A stretch of DNA of 64,000 bases, taken from NCBI GenBank assembly GCA_963733105.1, contig CAVTCB010000005.1:682001-746000 (forward strand), written 5' to 3'. This DNA is from JAFAYN01 sp963733105. GTDB lineage: Bacteria; Gemmatimonadota; Gemmatimonadetes; Longimicrobiales; Longimicrobiaceae. Positions 49,163 to 56,931 of this stretch are shown piece by piece. Every line of letters starts with the position of its first letter. Within the stretch, counting starts at the first letter, position 1. A program made the translations under genes and the position numbers. The notes under the pieces are model-generated. The model did no database searches. It worked only from the letters and a program-made list of their open reading frames with translations, and was not told the origin of the DNA.

Positions 49163-51823
49163 TTACCGTGCCTGCATGGAGCTGATCTGCGCCGCCAGCC
49201 AGCTCCCCTGCGACTGGACGCGGCTGAGCGCCTGCTCCATGGCCGTGAACTGGCGGACCATCGCCTCGCGGCGGACCTCGAGCCGCTTCTGGACCTCCTC
49301 GGCCCGCGAGCTCAGCGAGTCGATGGAGCGGCGGAGCGAGTCCACCTGTCCGGACACCGTGCCGTCTCCGGCGCGGGTGAGCTGGTCGACCAGGCGGGTC
49401 ATCATCCCCCCCGTCCCCAGCACGAAGCCCACGCTCCCCGCCGCCCGCGCGGTGCTCCCGGTGTACTTCACCGCGAGCCCCTCCGTGGCGCCTCCCGCGG
49501 CCCCGCTCAGGACCTGCCCGAGCCCCGTGGCGGCCAGCCCGCCCAGGGTGCCCTGCACGTCCGTCCCCGCGTAGCTCCCCGCGGCCAGCCCGAGCTGCGC
49601 CGTGCCGTCGCTCCCGCCGCCCGACCACGCCACCGTGAAGGAGGCCGCCGAGCCGTAGTCCGTCGCCGACAGGGAGAGCTCGCTCCCGCTGCGGGAGGCC
49701 GTGAGCTTCATCCCTTCTGTCTGGAAAAGCGTGTTCAGCTTCGCCGCGATCGTCTCGGCCGTGTCGCCGCCCGCCAGCTGGATGCTCCCGCTCTTCCCGC
49801 TCACCGCGTCCGTCAGGGTGAGAGTATCGGCGCTCCCGTCGTCGGAGTACACTCCCGAGAACCCGCTCCCCGTCACCCCCGCCCGCGTGGCCGCCGCGGT
49901 CACGCTCATCGCGTAGCTCCCGGGCTGCGTCTTCGCCGTGGAGTTGACGAACGAGACCTCGCCGTCCGTGGTGGTCCCCGCCGTCCCGAAGAGCGCCTTC
50001 ACGTCGGCCAGGTTGCTGGCGAGCGCCGCGCGGAGCCGCGCGTCGTCCACCTCCAGCTGCCCCGTCCGGGAGAGCGACACCCCCGCGATGGTGGGGCGCC
50101 GGTAGGCGGTGCTCCCCAGCCCCTCCACCGGGGTGAGGAGGACGCTGGTGAGCGAGGAGAGCGTGCTCCGCAGCGTCCCGTTCCCCGCCAGCGGGCTCCC
50201 CGCCGCCCCCTGGCCCTTCACGAAGTCCGCCACCGCGTTGTACGCCGAGGCGAACCCCTTCACCGAGTTCACGATGGCGTCCGTGTCGCGGGCCACGCTC
50301 AGCTCCACCACCGTCCCGGGCTCCGCCTGCTGCAGGTTCAGGGTGACGCCGGTGAGCGCGTCGCTCACGGAGTTCCCCTGCCGCGACAGGAGGACGCCGT
50401 CCAGCCGGAGCCGCGCGTCCGACCCCGCCACCACCTCGCGCAGCCGCCCCGTCACCGCCGTGGCCGTCGTCCCGAAGCCGAGCGTCCCCCCGCCCTCGTT
50501 GTTGGCGGTGATGGAGAGGGCCAGCTGCGAGTCGCCCCCCGCCGCGTCGGTCAGCCGGATCCTCCCGTTCTCGAAGGTGGCCGTGGCGGCCGGGCTCCCC
50601 GGCCTGCCGAAGCCGTCCGCGCCGTTGACGCGGTCCAGGAAGTCCTGCACCGTGTCCGCGCCGCCCACCGTGTAGGCCAGGCTCACCGCCGAGCCGTCGG
50701 CGCGCGTCCCCCGGACGGTGAAGGTGTCGCCCGCCGCCACCCCGCCCGCCGCGCCCCCCGTCCCCAGCGAGGTCAGGAGCGTCGACGCGGTGGCGGTGGC
50801 GCCGCCCCCGTCCGTCAGCGTGCTCCCGGTGAGGAGCGACTGCGCCACGGCCCCGCGCCCCCGCTGCGTGAGCCCCAGGATCTCCAGCGCGCGCTGTCCG
50901 TCCGCCGTCGCCGCGCTCACCGTCCCCCCCGCCTTCAGCCGGTACGCCGTGCCCCCGCCGCCGGTCTCCGACACGGTCTCCGCCGAGCCTCCCGCGGCCT
51001 GGATGCGCGCCGCGATGGAGGCCAGGGAGTCCACCGACAGGTCCACGCTGATGGTCTTCCCCCCGATGCTCACGGTGGCGGGCGGGGGGAGGGTGACCCC
51101 CAGCATGGTGGCGATGCTGGAGGTGGTGGAGGAGAAGCGGCGGCTCTGCGTCCGCCCGTCCGCCGTCGCGTTCGCCGCGACGGTGCCGTCCAGGAAGCCG
51201 AGCTGCCCCAGCGCCCCCGCGGCCCCGTCCAGCAGGTCGATCCCCGCCGAGCCGGTGTGGTCGGAGTTGAGCACCAGGCGGTGCGAGGAGGGCCCCGTGG
51301 AGAGGATGGTGGCCGTCACCCCCGAGGGCGACGCGCCCGAGTTGGCGGCGTTGATCCGGTCGCGCACCGCGGCCAGCGAGTCCGTGGCCGCCACCTCGAC
51401 GCGCCTCCCGCCCACCACGAAGTCGCCGGCGATCCCCAGCGCCGCCGCCTGGTCGGCCACCACCCCGCCGCCCAGCTTGGCCGCGCGGGCCAGCGACAGC
51501 ACCTCCACCTTGTGGCTCCCCGGGGAGGCGCCCGCCGAGGCGGACACGCCCAGCAGCGAGCGGCTGGTGGTGGGGCTGTTCCCCACCGTCGCGCTGAAGG
51601 CCCCGAAGGCCGTGCCCTCGCGCAGCTTCTTGGCCGCGTCGCCCAGCTTGCCGACGAGTCCGTTGTAGCTGTTCCAGGCCGCCACGCGCTTCTCCTGCGC
51701 GGTGGCCTGCGCCGTCACGGGCGAGAGCCGCCGGGCCGACTCGGCGGACATGATCTGGTCTACCAGGTCGCGCCACTGGATCCCGCTGGCGAGACCGCTG
51801 AAGGAGCTGATCGGATCAGCCAT
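49163..51823 (-). CDS. fliD: Flagellar filament cap protein FliD (long form)
   Basis: The 886-residue protein starts MADPISSFSGLASGIQWRDL (FliD N-terminus), contains KVEVLSLARAAKLGGGVVAD, ANSGASPSGVTATILSTG and NSVSDALTGVTLNLQQAEPG (FliD_C start), and ends with the coiled RSIDSLSSRAEEVQKRLEVR and MEQALSRVQSQGSWLAAQIS. It is well above the usual 450-650 residues. The extra length is in Gly/Ser/Thr-rich, surface-exposed repeated segments (FliD hook IN-like). It forms the cap and is exported. It is preceded by a terminator-like hairpin after flagellin, so its expression may be attenuated. Confidence 0.93.
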   Translation of the reverse strand: MADPISSFSGLASGIQWRDLVDQIMSAESARRLSPVTAQATAQEKRVAAWNSYNGLVGKLGDAAKKLREGTAFGAFSATVGNSPTTSRSLLGVSASAGASPGSHKVEVLSLARAAKLGGGVVADQAAALGIAGDFVVGGRRVEVAATDSLAAVRDRINAANSGASPSGVTATILSTGPSSHRLVLNSDHTGSAGIDLLDGAAGALGQLGFLDGTVAANATADGRTQSRRFSSTTSSIATMLGVTLPPPATVSIGGKTISVDLSVDSLASIAARIQAAGGSAETVSETGGGGTAYRLKAGGTVSAATADGQRALEILGLTQRGRGAVAQSLLTGSTLTDGGGATATASTLLTSLGTGGAAGGVAAGDTFTVRGTRADGSAVSLAYTVGGADTVQDFLDRVNGADGFGRPGSPAATATFENGRIRLTDAAGGDSQLALSITANNEGGGTLGFGTTATAVTGRLREVVAGSDARLRLDGVLLSRQGNSVSDALTGVTLNLQQAEPGTVVELSVARDTDAIVNSVKGFASAYNAVADFVKGQGAAGSPLAGNGTLRSTLSSLTSVLLTPVEGLGSTAYRRPTIAGVSLSRTGQLEVDDARLRAALASNLADVKALFGTAGTTTDGEVSFVNSTAKTQPGSYAMSVTAAATRAGVTGSGFSGVYSDDGSADTLTLTDAVSGKSGSIQLAGGDTAETIAAKLNTLFQTEGMKLTASRSGSELSLSATDYGSAASFTVAWSGGGSDGTAQLGLAAGSYAGTDVQGTLGGLAATGLGQVLSGAAGGATEGLAVKYTGSTARAAGSVGFVLGTGGMMTRLVDQLTRAGDGTVSGQVDSLRRSIDSLSSRAEEVQKRLEVRREAMVRQFTAMEQALSRVQSQGSWLAAQISSMQAR

Positions 51824-51847
51824 CGCTCACCTCCGGATGCGGAAAAT

Positions 51848-51875
51848 CCCGGAGCCGGCGGATGCCGGCCCCGGG
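51848..51875 (-). terminator. Hairpin between flagellin and fliD
   Basis: On the minus strand CCCGGGGCCGGC-ATCC-GCCGGCTCCGGG (one G-T wobble), followed by ATTTTCC. It probably limits read-through from the strong flagellin promoter into fliD. Confidence 0.75.
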
Positions 51876-51896
51876 AGGTGTGGTACTTCAGGGGGC

Positions 51897-53018
51897 TTAG
51901 CCGCGGAGCAGCTGGAGCACACCCTGGGCGCTCTGGTTGGCCTGGGCCAGCATCGCCGTGCCGGCCTGCGAGAGGATGTTGTTCTTGGAGAACTTGGACA
52001 TCTCCTCCGCCATGTCCAGGTCGCGGATCACCGACTCCGCCGCCGAGAAGTTCTGGATCGAGGTCTTGAGGTTGCTCATGGCGTACTCGATCCGGTTCTG
52101 CGCCGCACCGATCTGGCCGAGCGCCGTGGCCACCTTGCTGATCGCCGTGTCGATCTTGGCGAGCGCGGCCTGCGCGGTGCCCGTCCCGGTCAGCGTCGAG
52201 GAGTCCAGGTCCAGCGCCGTGGACGAGGTCCGCAGGTCCACGCTCCCCAGGGAGACCAGGTCCTGCCCGGTGTAGTCGCCGCTGGAGGAGACCAGGAAGT
52301 CGCCGCCGCCGGTGCCCTGCGTGATGGAGATGGTGCCGCCCTGCGCCGCCGCCGTGGCGTCCGCGTCGTACGAGCCGGTGGTCTCCACCGTGATCCCGAA
52401 CTGCGAGAAGCTCACCGCCTGCTTGCCGTCCGCCGCCGCCGCCGCCGTCTGCGTGACCGAGCCGTTGGTGAGGCTCAGGACGCCCGCCGCCGAGTTCGAC
52501 AGCGTGTAGAGCCCGGCCGTGGCGCCGGAGACCTTGATGTCGTTGAAGGCGGTGCCGCTGTCGAGCACGGTGCTCGAGGCGGTGGCGACGCTGTTCCCGA
52601 AGGAGTTGTTGAGGAGCTTCTTCCCCTGGAACTTGGTGGTGTCGACGGTGCGGTTGATCTCGTCGCGGAGGTTGGTGAACTCCTCCTGGATCCGCGTGCG
52701 GCCCGCGTCGTCCACGCTGTCCGAGCCTGCCTGCGTGGCCAGCTCCTTCATCCGCTCCAGCATCTTCTGCACGGAGCCCGTCGAGCCTTCCGCGATCTGG
52801 AGCAGCGAGTTGGCCTGCTCGGCGTTGCGGTTGGCCTGGGTCATCGCGCGGGTGTCGGCCCGCAGCTTGTTGGCGATGCCGAGGCCGGCGGCGTCGTCGG
52901 CCGCCCGGTTGATGCGGAAGCCGGAGGAGAGCTTCTGCATCGAGGAGCTCGTGGAGGCGTTGGTCTCCGCGAGGTTCCGCTGGGCGTTGATCGAGCTGAT
53001 GTTGGTGTTGATACGCAT
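51897..53018 (-). CDS. fliC: Flagellin
   Basis: The 373-residue protein starts MRINTNISSINAQRNLAETN and has the conserved D0/D1 tract SSGFRINRAADDAAGLGIAN, EGSTGSVQKMLERMKELATQ and, at the other end, IGAAQNRIEYAMSNLKTSIQ, IRDLDMAEEMSKFSKNNILS and AGTAMLAQANQSAQGVLQLL. The middle (residues 145-285) is Ser/Thr/Gly-rich and surface exposed, a good glycosylation target. It has a textbook sigma-28 promoter at 53103-53129. Only one flagellin gene is in this window. Confidence 0.96.
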   Translation of the reverse strand: MRINTNISSINAQRNLAETNASTSSSMQKLSSGFRINRAADDAAGLGIANKLRADTRAMTQANRNAEQANSLLQIAEGSTGSVQKMLERMKELATQAGSDSVDDAGRTRIQEEFTNLRDEINRTVDTTKFQGKKLLNNSFGNSVATASSTVLDSGTAFNDIKVSGATAGLYTLSNSAAGVLSLTNGSVTQTAAAAADGKQAVSFSQFGITVETTGSYDADATAAAQGGTISITQGTGGGDFLVSSSGDYTGQDLVSLGSVDLRTSSTALDLDSSTLTGTGTAQAALAKIDTAISKVATALGQIGAAQNRIEYAMSNLKTSIQNFSAAESVIRDLDMAEEMSKFSKNNILSQAGTAMLAQANQSAQGVLQLLRG

Positions 53019-53102
53019 GGGTCACTTTCCCTGTGACGAAGTGCCGGGAGCATCCTTGCTCCCCTCGGGAGGCCGCGGGGTGCGATCTCCGTCTGCAGAT
53101 CA

Positions 53103-53129
53103 GTATCGTCTTCGGGAAAGGGAACTTTA
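53103..53129 (-). promoter_or_regulatory. Sigma-28 (FliA) promoter of flagellin
   Basis: On the minus strand TAAAGTTC, exactly 11 bp, GACGATAC, very close to TAAAGTTT-N11-GCCGATAA. It lies 84 bp before the start codon. Confidence 0.8.
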
Positions 53130-53153
53130 GCGGGCGGGTGGCGCCGTGTGTTT

Positions 53154-53308
53154 GGGGCCGCTCCGGAGCCCGGACGATACTGCTGTCCGGTCTCCTGCGC
53201 GGGGGCGGTGAGCCTCGCAAACCGCGCGAGTCTCCCCGCCCCGGAGTGAGCCCCGCCAAACCGCCGGCGGGTCTCCCTCCGTAACGGATCATATGGGTAC
53301 TTCGGAAC
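53154..53308 (+). repeat. Triple-hairpin dispersed element, copy 4
   Basis: The first stem is CCGGAC/GTCCGG with an ATACTG loop, the second CTCGC/GCGAG, and the third CCCGCC/GGCGGG. The tail is GGATCATATGGGTACTTCGG. It lies between the flagellin promoter and the next minus-strand gene. The stretch 53019-53355 has no other gene. Confidence 0.8.
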
Positions 53309-53355
53309 GGCAACCACAAAAACCGTGCGGAGGGGACCCCACGCGCAGCACCTGT

Positions 53356-54174
53356 CTATCGGGGGGCCTGCCACTCGAGAGGGAGCACCCTGCCGCCCTG
53401 CGCGGTGGCGCGGTACAGTGGCACTCCGCGCCGTCCGGGCTCGTGGACCGTCCACTGCTGCACGAGCCCGGCCCGGACCAGCCACGCCAGCTCGTCCGGC
53501 CACAGGACGCACGGCCCGGGGGCGAGTGGTGCCTCCCCGAACAGCATGTCCCAACCCGCCTCACGCTCTTCGCGGATCACCTGGTCCCGCCTGTCGTGGT
53601 CTCCCATCCATGGCTCCCCGGGCAGGAGCTCTGACTCCATCACACCGCCATCCCTCTCCCACGGCTCTCGGCCCCTGCGCGGTTCCCAGTCGGTGTGGGG
53701 CGGGTCCTCCCCGAGGATCTGCGCGCGCAGGTCCTGGAGGGTCCGCCAGCCCGGCTCTCCAGGGAGGTGCGGGGATTCGATCCGCGCCTCGATGGCGCGG
53801 CGAAGCTCCCGTAGCGCCAGGGCTGCAGCGGGCGGGACGTAAATGGCGGCATCCGCGTTCTGTGCCGCCGAGTCGAGGGGGCGGGGAATCACGCGCCGCG
53901 GCAGATCCTCCTGCTCCGCTACGAGGTCCGCACCCGCCTGGCTGATCCGGTAGATCCACACCGGACGGGTGAGGCGTGGGGCACGCACGTCTTCCCGGTC
54001 CAGGAGCCCCTGGGCGTGAAGGCGGGGGAGGCGTTCGGGGAGCTTCAGGCGGGTTCCGTGCTCTACGTCTTCCCGCAACGCCCATCCGGGTACGCCCCGG
54101 CGCACGTATCCTCCTTCGCGGACGGCCAGGTAACGCAGATACCGCAGCGCGACGGCATTTCGACTCGTGTCCAT
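53356..54174 (-). CDS. Hypothetical protein with winged-helix-like N-terminus
   Basis: I take the ATG at 54174 (MDTSRNAVALRYLRYLAVRE); an earlier start at 54192 is possible. The first 95 residues read like a winged helix (LRYLAVREGGYVRRGVP, LKLPERLPRLHAQGLLDRED, VWIYRISQAGADLVAEQ). The middle is Pro/Arg-rich. A second region near the C-terminus (VLWPDELAWLVRAGLVQQWT, RGVPLYRATAQGGRVLPLEW) repeats a similar helix-plus-wing pattern, so there may be two such domains. There is no signal peptide. It diverges from the small lipoprotein at 54323. A DNA-binding role is inferred from form only. Confidence 0.55.
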   Translation of the reverse strand: MDTSRNAVALRYLRYLAVREGGYVRRGVPGWALREDVEHGTRLKLPERLPRLHAQGLLDREDVRAPRLTRPVWIYRISQAGADLVAEQEDLPRRVIPRPLDSAAQNADAAIYVPPAAALALRELRRAIEARIESPHLPGEPGWRTLQDLRAQILGEDPPHTDWEPRRGREPWERDGGVMESELLPGEPWMGDHDRRDQVIREEREAGWDMLFGEAPLAPGPCVLWPDELAWLVRAGLVQQWTVHEPGRRGVPLYRATAQGGRVLPLEWQAPR

Positions 54175-54322
54175 AGCGCCAAGGTACGCCACATTGCAGC
54201 CGGTGCGAAAACCCGGAGCGCGGTGTCACTTGGTAAATGCCGGAGGGTGCTGGCGGCTTCTGTGTGGGCTACGTAAGCTTCTGTCGCTCACCCGAGTTCC
54301 CCCTCAGTGACAGGAGATTCCC

Positions 54323-54535
54323 ATGCGTAGAGCGATGATCCTCGGTGTTTGCCTTCTCGCCTCCCTGACGGCATGCAGCGGCGAGACCCCCACGGGCGTG
54401 AGTGCCCCTGAGGGTCCGAGGTACGACGGCGGCTGGACTATGGGTAGTGGCAATAGCGTGGGGACGGCACCGTCAACTACGACCTCGGACAGCGCCACCG
54501 CGCGGGGAGGTTGGCTGGTAGGGTCGGGCGGTTAG
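54323..54535 (+). CDS. Small repeat-bearing lipoprotein, partner of the 54532 TPR gene
   Basis: The 70-residue product is MRRAMILGVCLLASLTACSG (lipobox LTAC), then ETPTGVSAPEGPRYDGG, the family linker, and two units. GGWTMGSGNSVGTAPSTTTS is the first. TARGGWLVGSGG is the last and ends at the stop codon. The terminal nonapeptide GGWLVGSGG is preceded by Arg as in other members. CAGGAGATTCCC precedes the ATG. The stop TAG (54533-54535) overlaps the TPR stop on the other strand (54532-54534). The N-terminus is less similar to the other copies, so this module is an older branch. Confidence 0.8.
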   Translation: MRRAMILGVCLLASLTACSGETPTGVSAPEGPRYDGGWTMGSGNSVGTAPSTTTSDSATARGGWLVGSGG

Positions 54536-55884
54536 TGCCCGGAAGCGGGGACCCGGCGAGCGGGCACGAGTTGCTGCCCGCTCGCCTCTCTTTCCGGGCT
54601 AGGTTGTACGGGCCGGCGCACGGGCCGCTGACGAGCCCGGAGGAGGAACATGATCCGGTCGTCGATCTCGGGGATACGGCTGTCCTCCAGCGGCTGTGCC
54701 CACGGAATCGGTGGCTCCTTGGCGTGGATGGCGGAGATGAAATCCTCCACCCCCTGCACGATCTCCATCTCGCCGCGAGCTTCCGCGATCACATGAGCCC
54801 GCGTCGCAAGCCGGAGCCCATCGTCCCATTCTGCAAAGAAGCGCGCTCCGTACGCGGCGTGTGCGAGCGCCGCGGAGGCATATGTGTGCGTACGCTCGAC
54901 TAGGTTCTCGATGTGCTGCACCGCTTCGCCGAATAGTGCCTTGAACCCTGCACCGGCGGCCGCGCGGGCGAGCGTTCCCCAGCTCACCAGTTGGATTTCG
55001 ATTCGCTCGATGTCTGGAATGGACGCCCGAAGCAGAGAAACAGCCTGCGCATAGTACCCTTGCTGGACCAGCAGAAAGCACCAGTCGTGGATCAGGCCTG
55101 GAATGGCCGAGTGGTGGATCGGATAGTGTTGTAGGGCCCGCAGCATGTGGGTCTCGGCCTCGGCGTAGGCACCGAGCATCACATCCAGGGCATACAGATC
55201 GTGGTGGGTCTCTGCGGCAAGTCGATGGCGCCGGGTTGCGGCACAGAGCCGGGCCGCCCGGTCCAGGAAGTGTCTGGCGTCGTCCAGCCGGCCTTGCTCT
55301 CGCAGGATCGTGCCCTTGCCTAGTAGGGCACGGATCATCTCCCGTCGATTACGATTCCCATCGCGACCCGCGATTCCGATGCCGTAGTCGAACCACAATT
55401 CAGAGCGGTCCGGGTAGCCCGCGATTCGGGCCATTCGGCCGGCGTAGTTCGCATTCGCCGCAATGAGTGGAGCAACACGCACCGTGGCCTCGGAATACAG
55501 AAGCGCAATGCAGCTCAGAGAATTCCGATGGGCCCATCGGGCGATACGCTGGCAGGCTACCTTCAGGACTTCGGCCGTAGCGCGGTCTGGATCGGAGCGC
55601 ATAGCCGACAGATCGCGCAGGGACTCCGCGATAGTCGGGGAATGCGCCGAGGCGTACTCAACGGATTCGGCCCGATGATGGCTGGGCGGAAGCAATATCC
55701 GGAGTCGCTCCTCGGGAGTGGAGTCCACCCAGAGCCGCAGGTCACGAAGGACCCGCAGTAGCGCGAGTCCTACCACGTCGCCGATCGCCTCTGCCTCCTG
55801 GACCAGTTTGTACTCGGGGAGCCAGCCCGGGACTGGCGGAAGGCTGCGCAGGCGGGGCGCGCGCTTGTTGTAGGTTTGCCCCAT
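54532..55884 (-). CDS. TPR-repeat protein of the lipoprotein-module family
   Basis: The 450-residue protein starts MGQTYNKRAPRLRSLPPVPG. Residues 30-55 hold the signature AEAIGDVVGLALLRVLRDLR with LWVDSTPEERLRILLP. TPR-type helix pairs follow (for example GKGTILREQGRLDDARHFLD, AETHMLRALQHYPIHHSAIP) and then IQLVSWGTLARAAAGAGFKA, which aligns with VVWGTLARAAAGSGRQ of the 16932 protein. Codon use is less GC-biased than in neighbouring genes, which hints at transfer. It is convergent with the lipoprotein at 54323 and followed upstream by an AGTGGACA motif and an HTH gene. It is presumed cytoplasmic. Confidence 0.85.
   Translation of the reverse strand: MGQTYNKRAPRLRSLPPVPGWLPEYKLVQEAEAIGDVVGLALLRVLRDLRLWVDSTPEERLRILLPPSHHRAESVEYASAHSPTIAESLRDLSAMRSDPDRATAEVLKVACQRIARWAHRNSLSCIALLYSEATVRVAPLIAANANYAGRMARIAGYPDRSELWFDYGIGIAGRDGNRNRREMIRALLGKGTILREQGRLDDARHFLDRAARLCAATRRHRLAAETHHDLYALDVMLGAYAEAETHMLRALQHYPIHHSAIPGLIHDWCFLLVQQGYYAQAVSLLRASIPDIERIEIQLVSWGTLARAAAGAGFKALFGEAVQHIENLVERTHTYASAALAHAAYGARFFAEWDDGLRLATRAHVIAEARGEMEIVQGVEDFISAIHAKEPPIPWAQPLEDSRIPEIDDRIMFLLRARQRPVRRPVQPSPEREASGQQLVPARRVPASGH
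54555..54586 (+). terminator. Lipoprotein terminator inside the TPR gene
   Basis: GGCGAGCGGGCA pairs perfectly with TGCCCGCTCGCC (12 bp) across CGAGTTGC and is followed by TCTCTTTCC. It lies 19 bp past the lipoprotein stop, within the last codons of the opposing TPR gene. Confidence 0.8.
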
Positions 55885-55933
55885 CCGTGGAGTATGGTGG
55901 CGGGTGGCATGCGTATGCGGCGGGACATATTAG

Positions 55934-55960
55934 CTTACACAGTGGACACCACGCCACCCT
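55934..55960. promoter_or_regulatory. AGTGGACA motif upstream of the 55884 TPR gene
   Basis: TTACACAGTGGACACCACGC then CACCCTCC closely matches AGTTGACACCACCCCACCCTC upstream of the TPR gene at 18275. It lies about 50-75 bp before the start codon. Confidence 0.5.
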
Positions 55961-56014
55961 CCATCCGACACGATACACAGTTCCGGCGGGCCGACGTACC
56001 CTGTCCGCTGGGGG

Positions 56015-56479
56015 CTAAGGGGTCGCACCCTCTCGCTCCGGGGGGCGCCTCCCGCGGTCCTGTACCTCGTGGAGAAGCCACTGCGGTACATCGACACCCG
56101 TCCTGTGGTGGAGCAGGATCAGAGTCTCGGCCAACTCCAGCCGTGCGTCGTACCTGGCACCTGGGGGCAGGCACTCGACCAGCACGGCCAGGCATACCAC
56201 CGTCAGCGGAGTCTCGGCCGGAGGGCGGTCGGCCGCCCATTCGCGCAAGCGGTCCAGGTTCACGGGCTCCGGGACGCTCCGCATCTCCAGGAGCTTTCTC
56301 ACCACCGACCGCCCGACGCCGATCAACCGGGCAAGCGCCAGCTGACCGCAGTGCGTGCGCAGCTCACGCCGAATCACCTGTCGCAGCTCTTCCAGCCGCC
56401 AGGCGTCCGCAAGCTGGTTGAATTCACCTTCCCGACTCGGGACGACCCCCGTCCGCCGAAAGTAGTCCGTCCGATGCAT
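56015..56479 (-). CDS. Putative HTH (XRE-like) regulator beside the module
   Basis: The 154-residue protein starts MHRTDYFRRTGVVPSREGEF. Residues 30-80 (ELRQVIRRELRTHCGQLALA, RLIGVGRSVVRKLLEMRSVP) look like an XRE-type helix-turn-helix, followed by DLRE-type helices and a Leu-rich C-terminal half (AETPLTVVCLAVLVECLPPG, LAETLILLHHRTGVDVPQWL) that could dimerise. It lies directly upstream of the TPR gene at 55884 on the same strand. An AATGGACGAAGTGGACAC motif lies about 125 bp upstream. It is a candidate binder of the shared motif; this is inference. Confidence 0.55.
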   Translation of the reverse strand: MHRTDYFRRTGVVPSREGEFNQLADAWRLEELRQVIRRELRTHCGQLALARLIGVGRSVVRKLLEMRSVPEPVNLDRLREWAADRPPAETPLTVVCLAVLVECLPPGARYDARLELAETLILLHHRTGVDVPQWLLHEVQDRGRRPPEREGATP

Positions 56480-56601
56480 GCATGCTCCCCGGTGAAGGTT
56501 TCCCAGACGCGGATACCTTGCGACAAAGACTGTGATGGCGATATTGCGGAGAGTCGAGACGGGAAACGTGCGGTGGGTCCCCAGGTGGGTCCCTGGGAAC
56601 C

Positions 56602-56625
56602 ACAATGGACGAAGTGGACACTGAG
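56602..56625. promoter_or_regulatory. AATGGACGAAGTGGACAC motif upstream of the HTH gene
   Basis: The sequence repeats the pattern AGTGGACGAAGTTGACAC found at 18380. It lies about 125 bp upstream of the HTH start. Between 56480 and 56931 I see no gene, only this motif and repeats. Confidence 0.45.
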
Positions 56626-56781
56626 CGCCCGATCTTTGCCTGGAATTGTGCTGTGGGGCGGAAGCAGCGCGTTCCAAACTGGGTTGGAGAGGGCCAAGCG
56701 ACGGGTGGAGCGCGATGATCTGTCCTGTTCTGGGTCCCGGGAAACGCTCGTCTGGGTCCTGTTGAGCCATCTCCGGCAAAA

Positions 56782-56921
56782 CGACGGGGCGGCGCCGCGA
56801 TGGCGCCGCCCCGTCCTTGTAGGGAGTCCGCGAAGGCGGACTTCGTGCCGTTGTTGCAGCGAATTCATTCGCCCGTCGTTGCAGGCTGTCCCCTGTCCCC
56901 TGTCCCCTATCCCCTGTTCCC
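56782..56921. repeat. Composite 3' element: hairpin, AGTCCGC element copy 2, heptamer array
   Basis: The CGACGGGGCGGCGCC / GGCGCCGCCCCGTC hairpin (56782-56815) is followed by the AGTCCGC-GAAG-GCGGACT element (56825-56877). Five TGTCCCC-like units at 56887-56921 (one TATCCCC, one TGTTCCC) end 10 bp before the stop of the FkbM gene. Confidence 0.75.
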
Positions 56922-56931
56922 TTCAGTTCCG

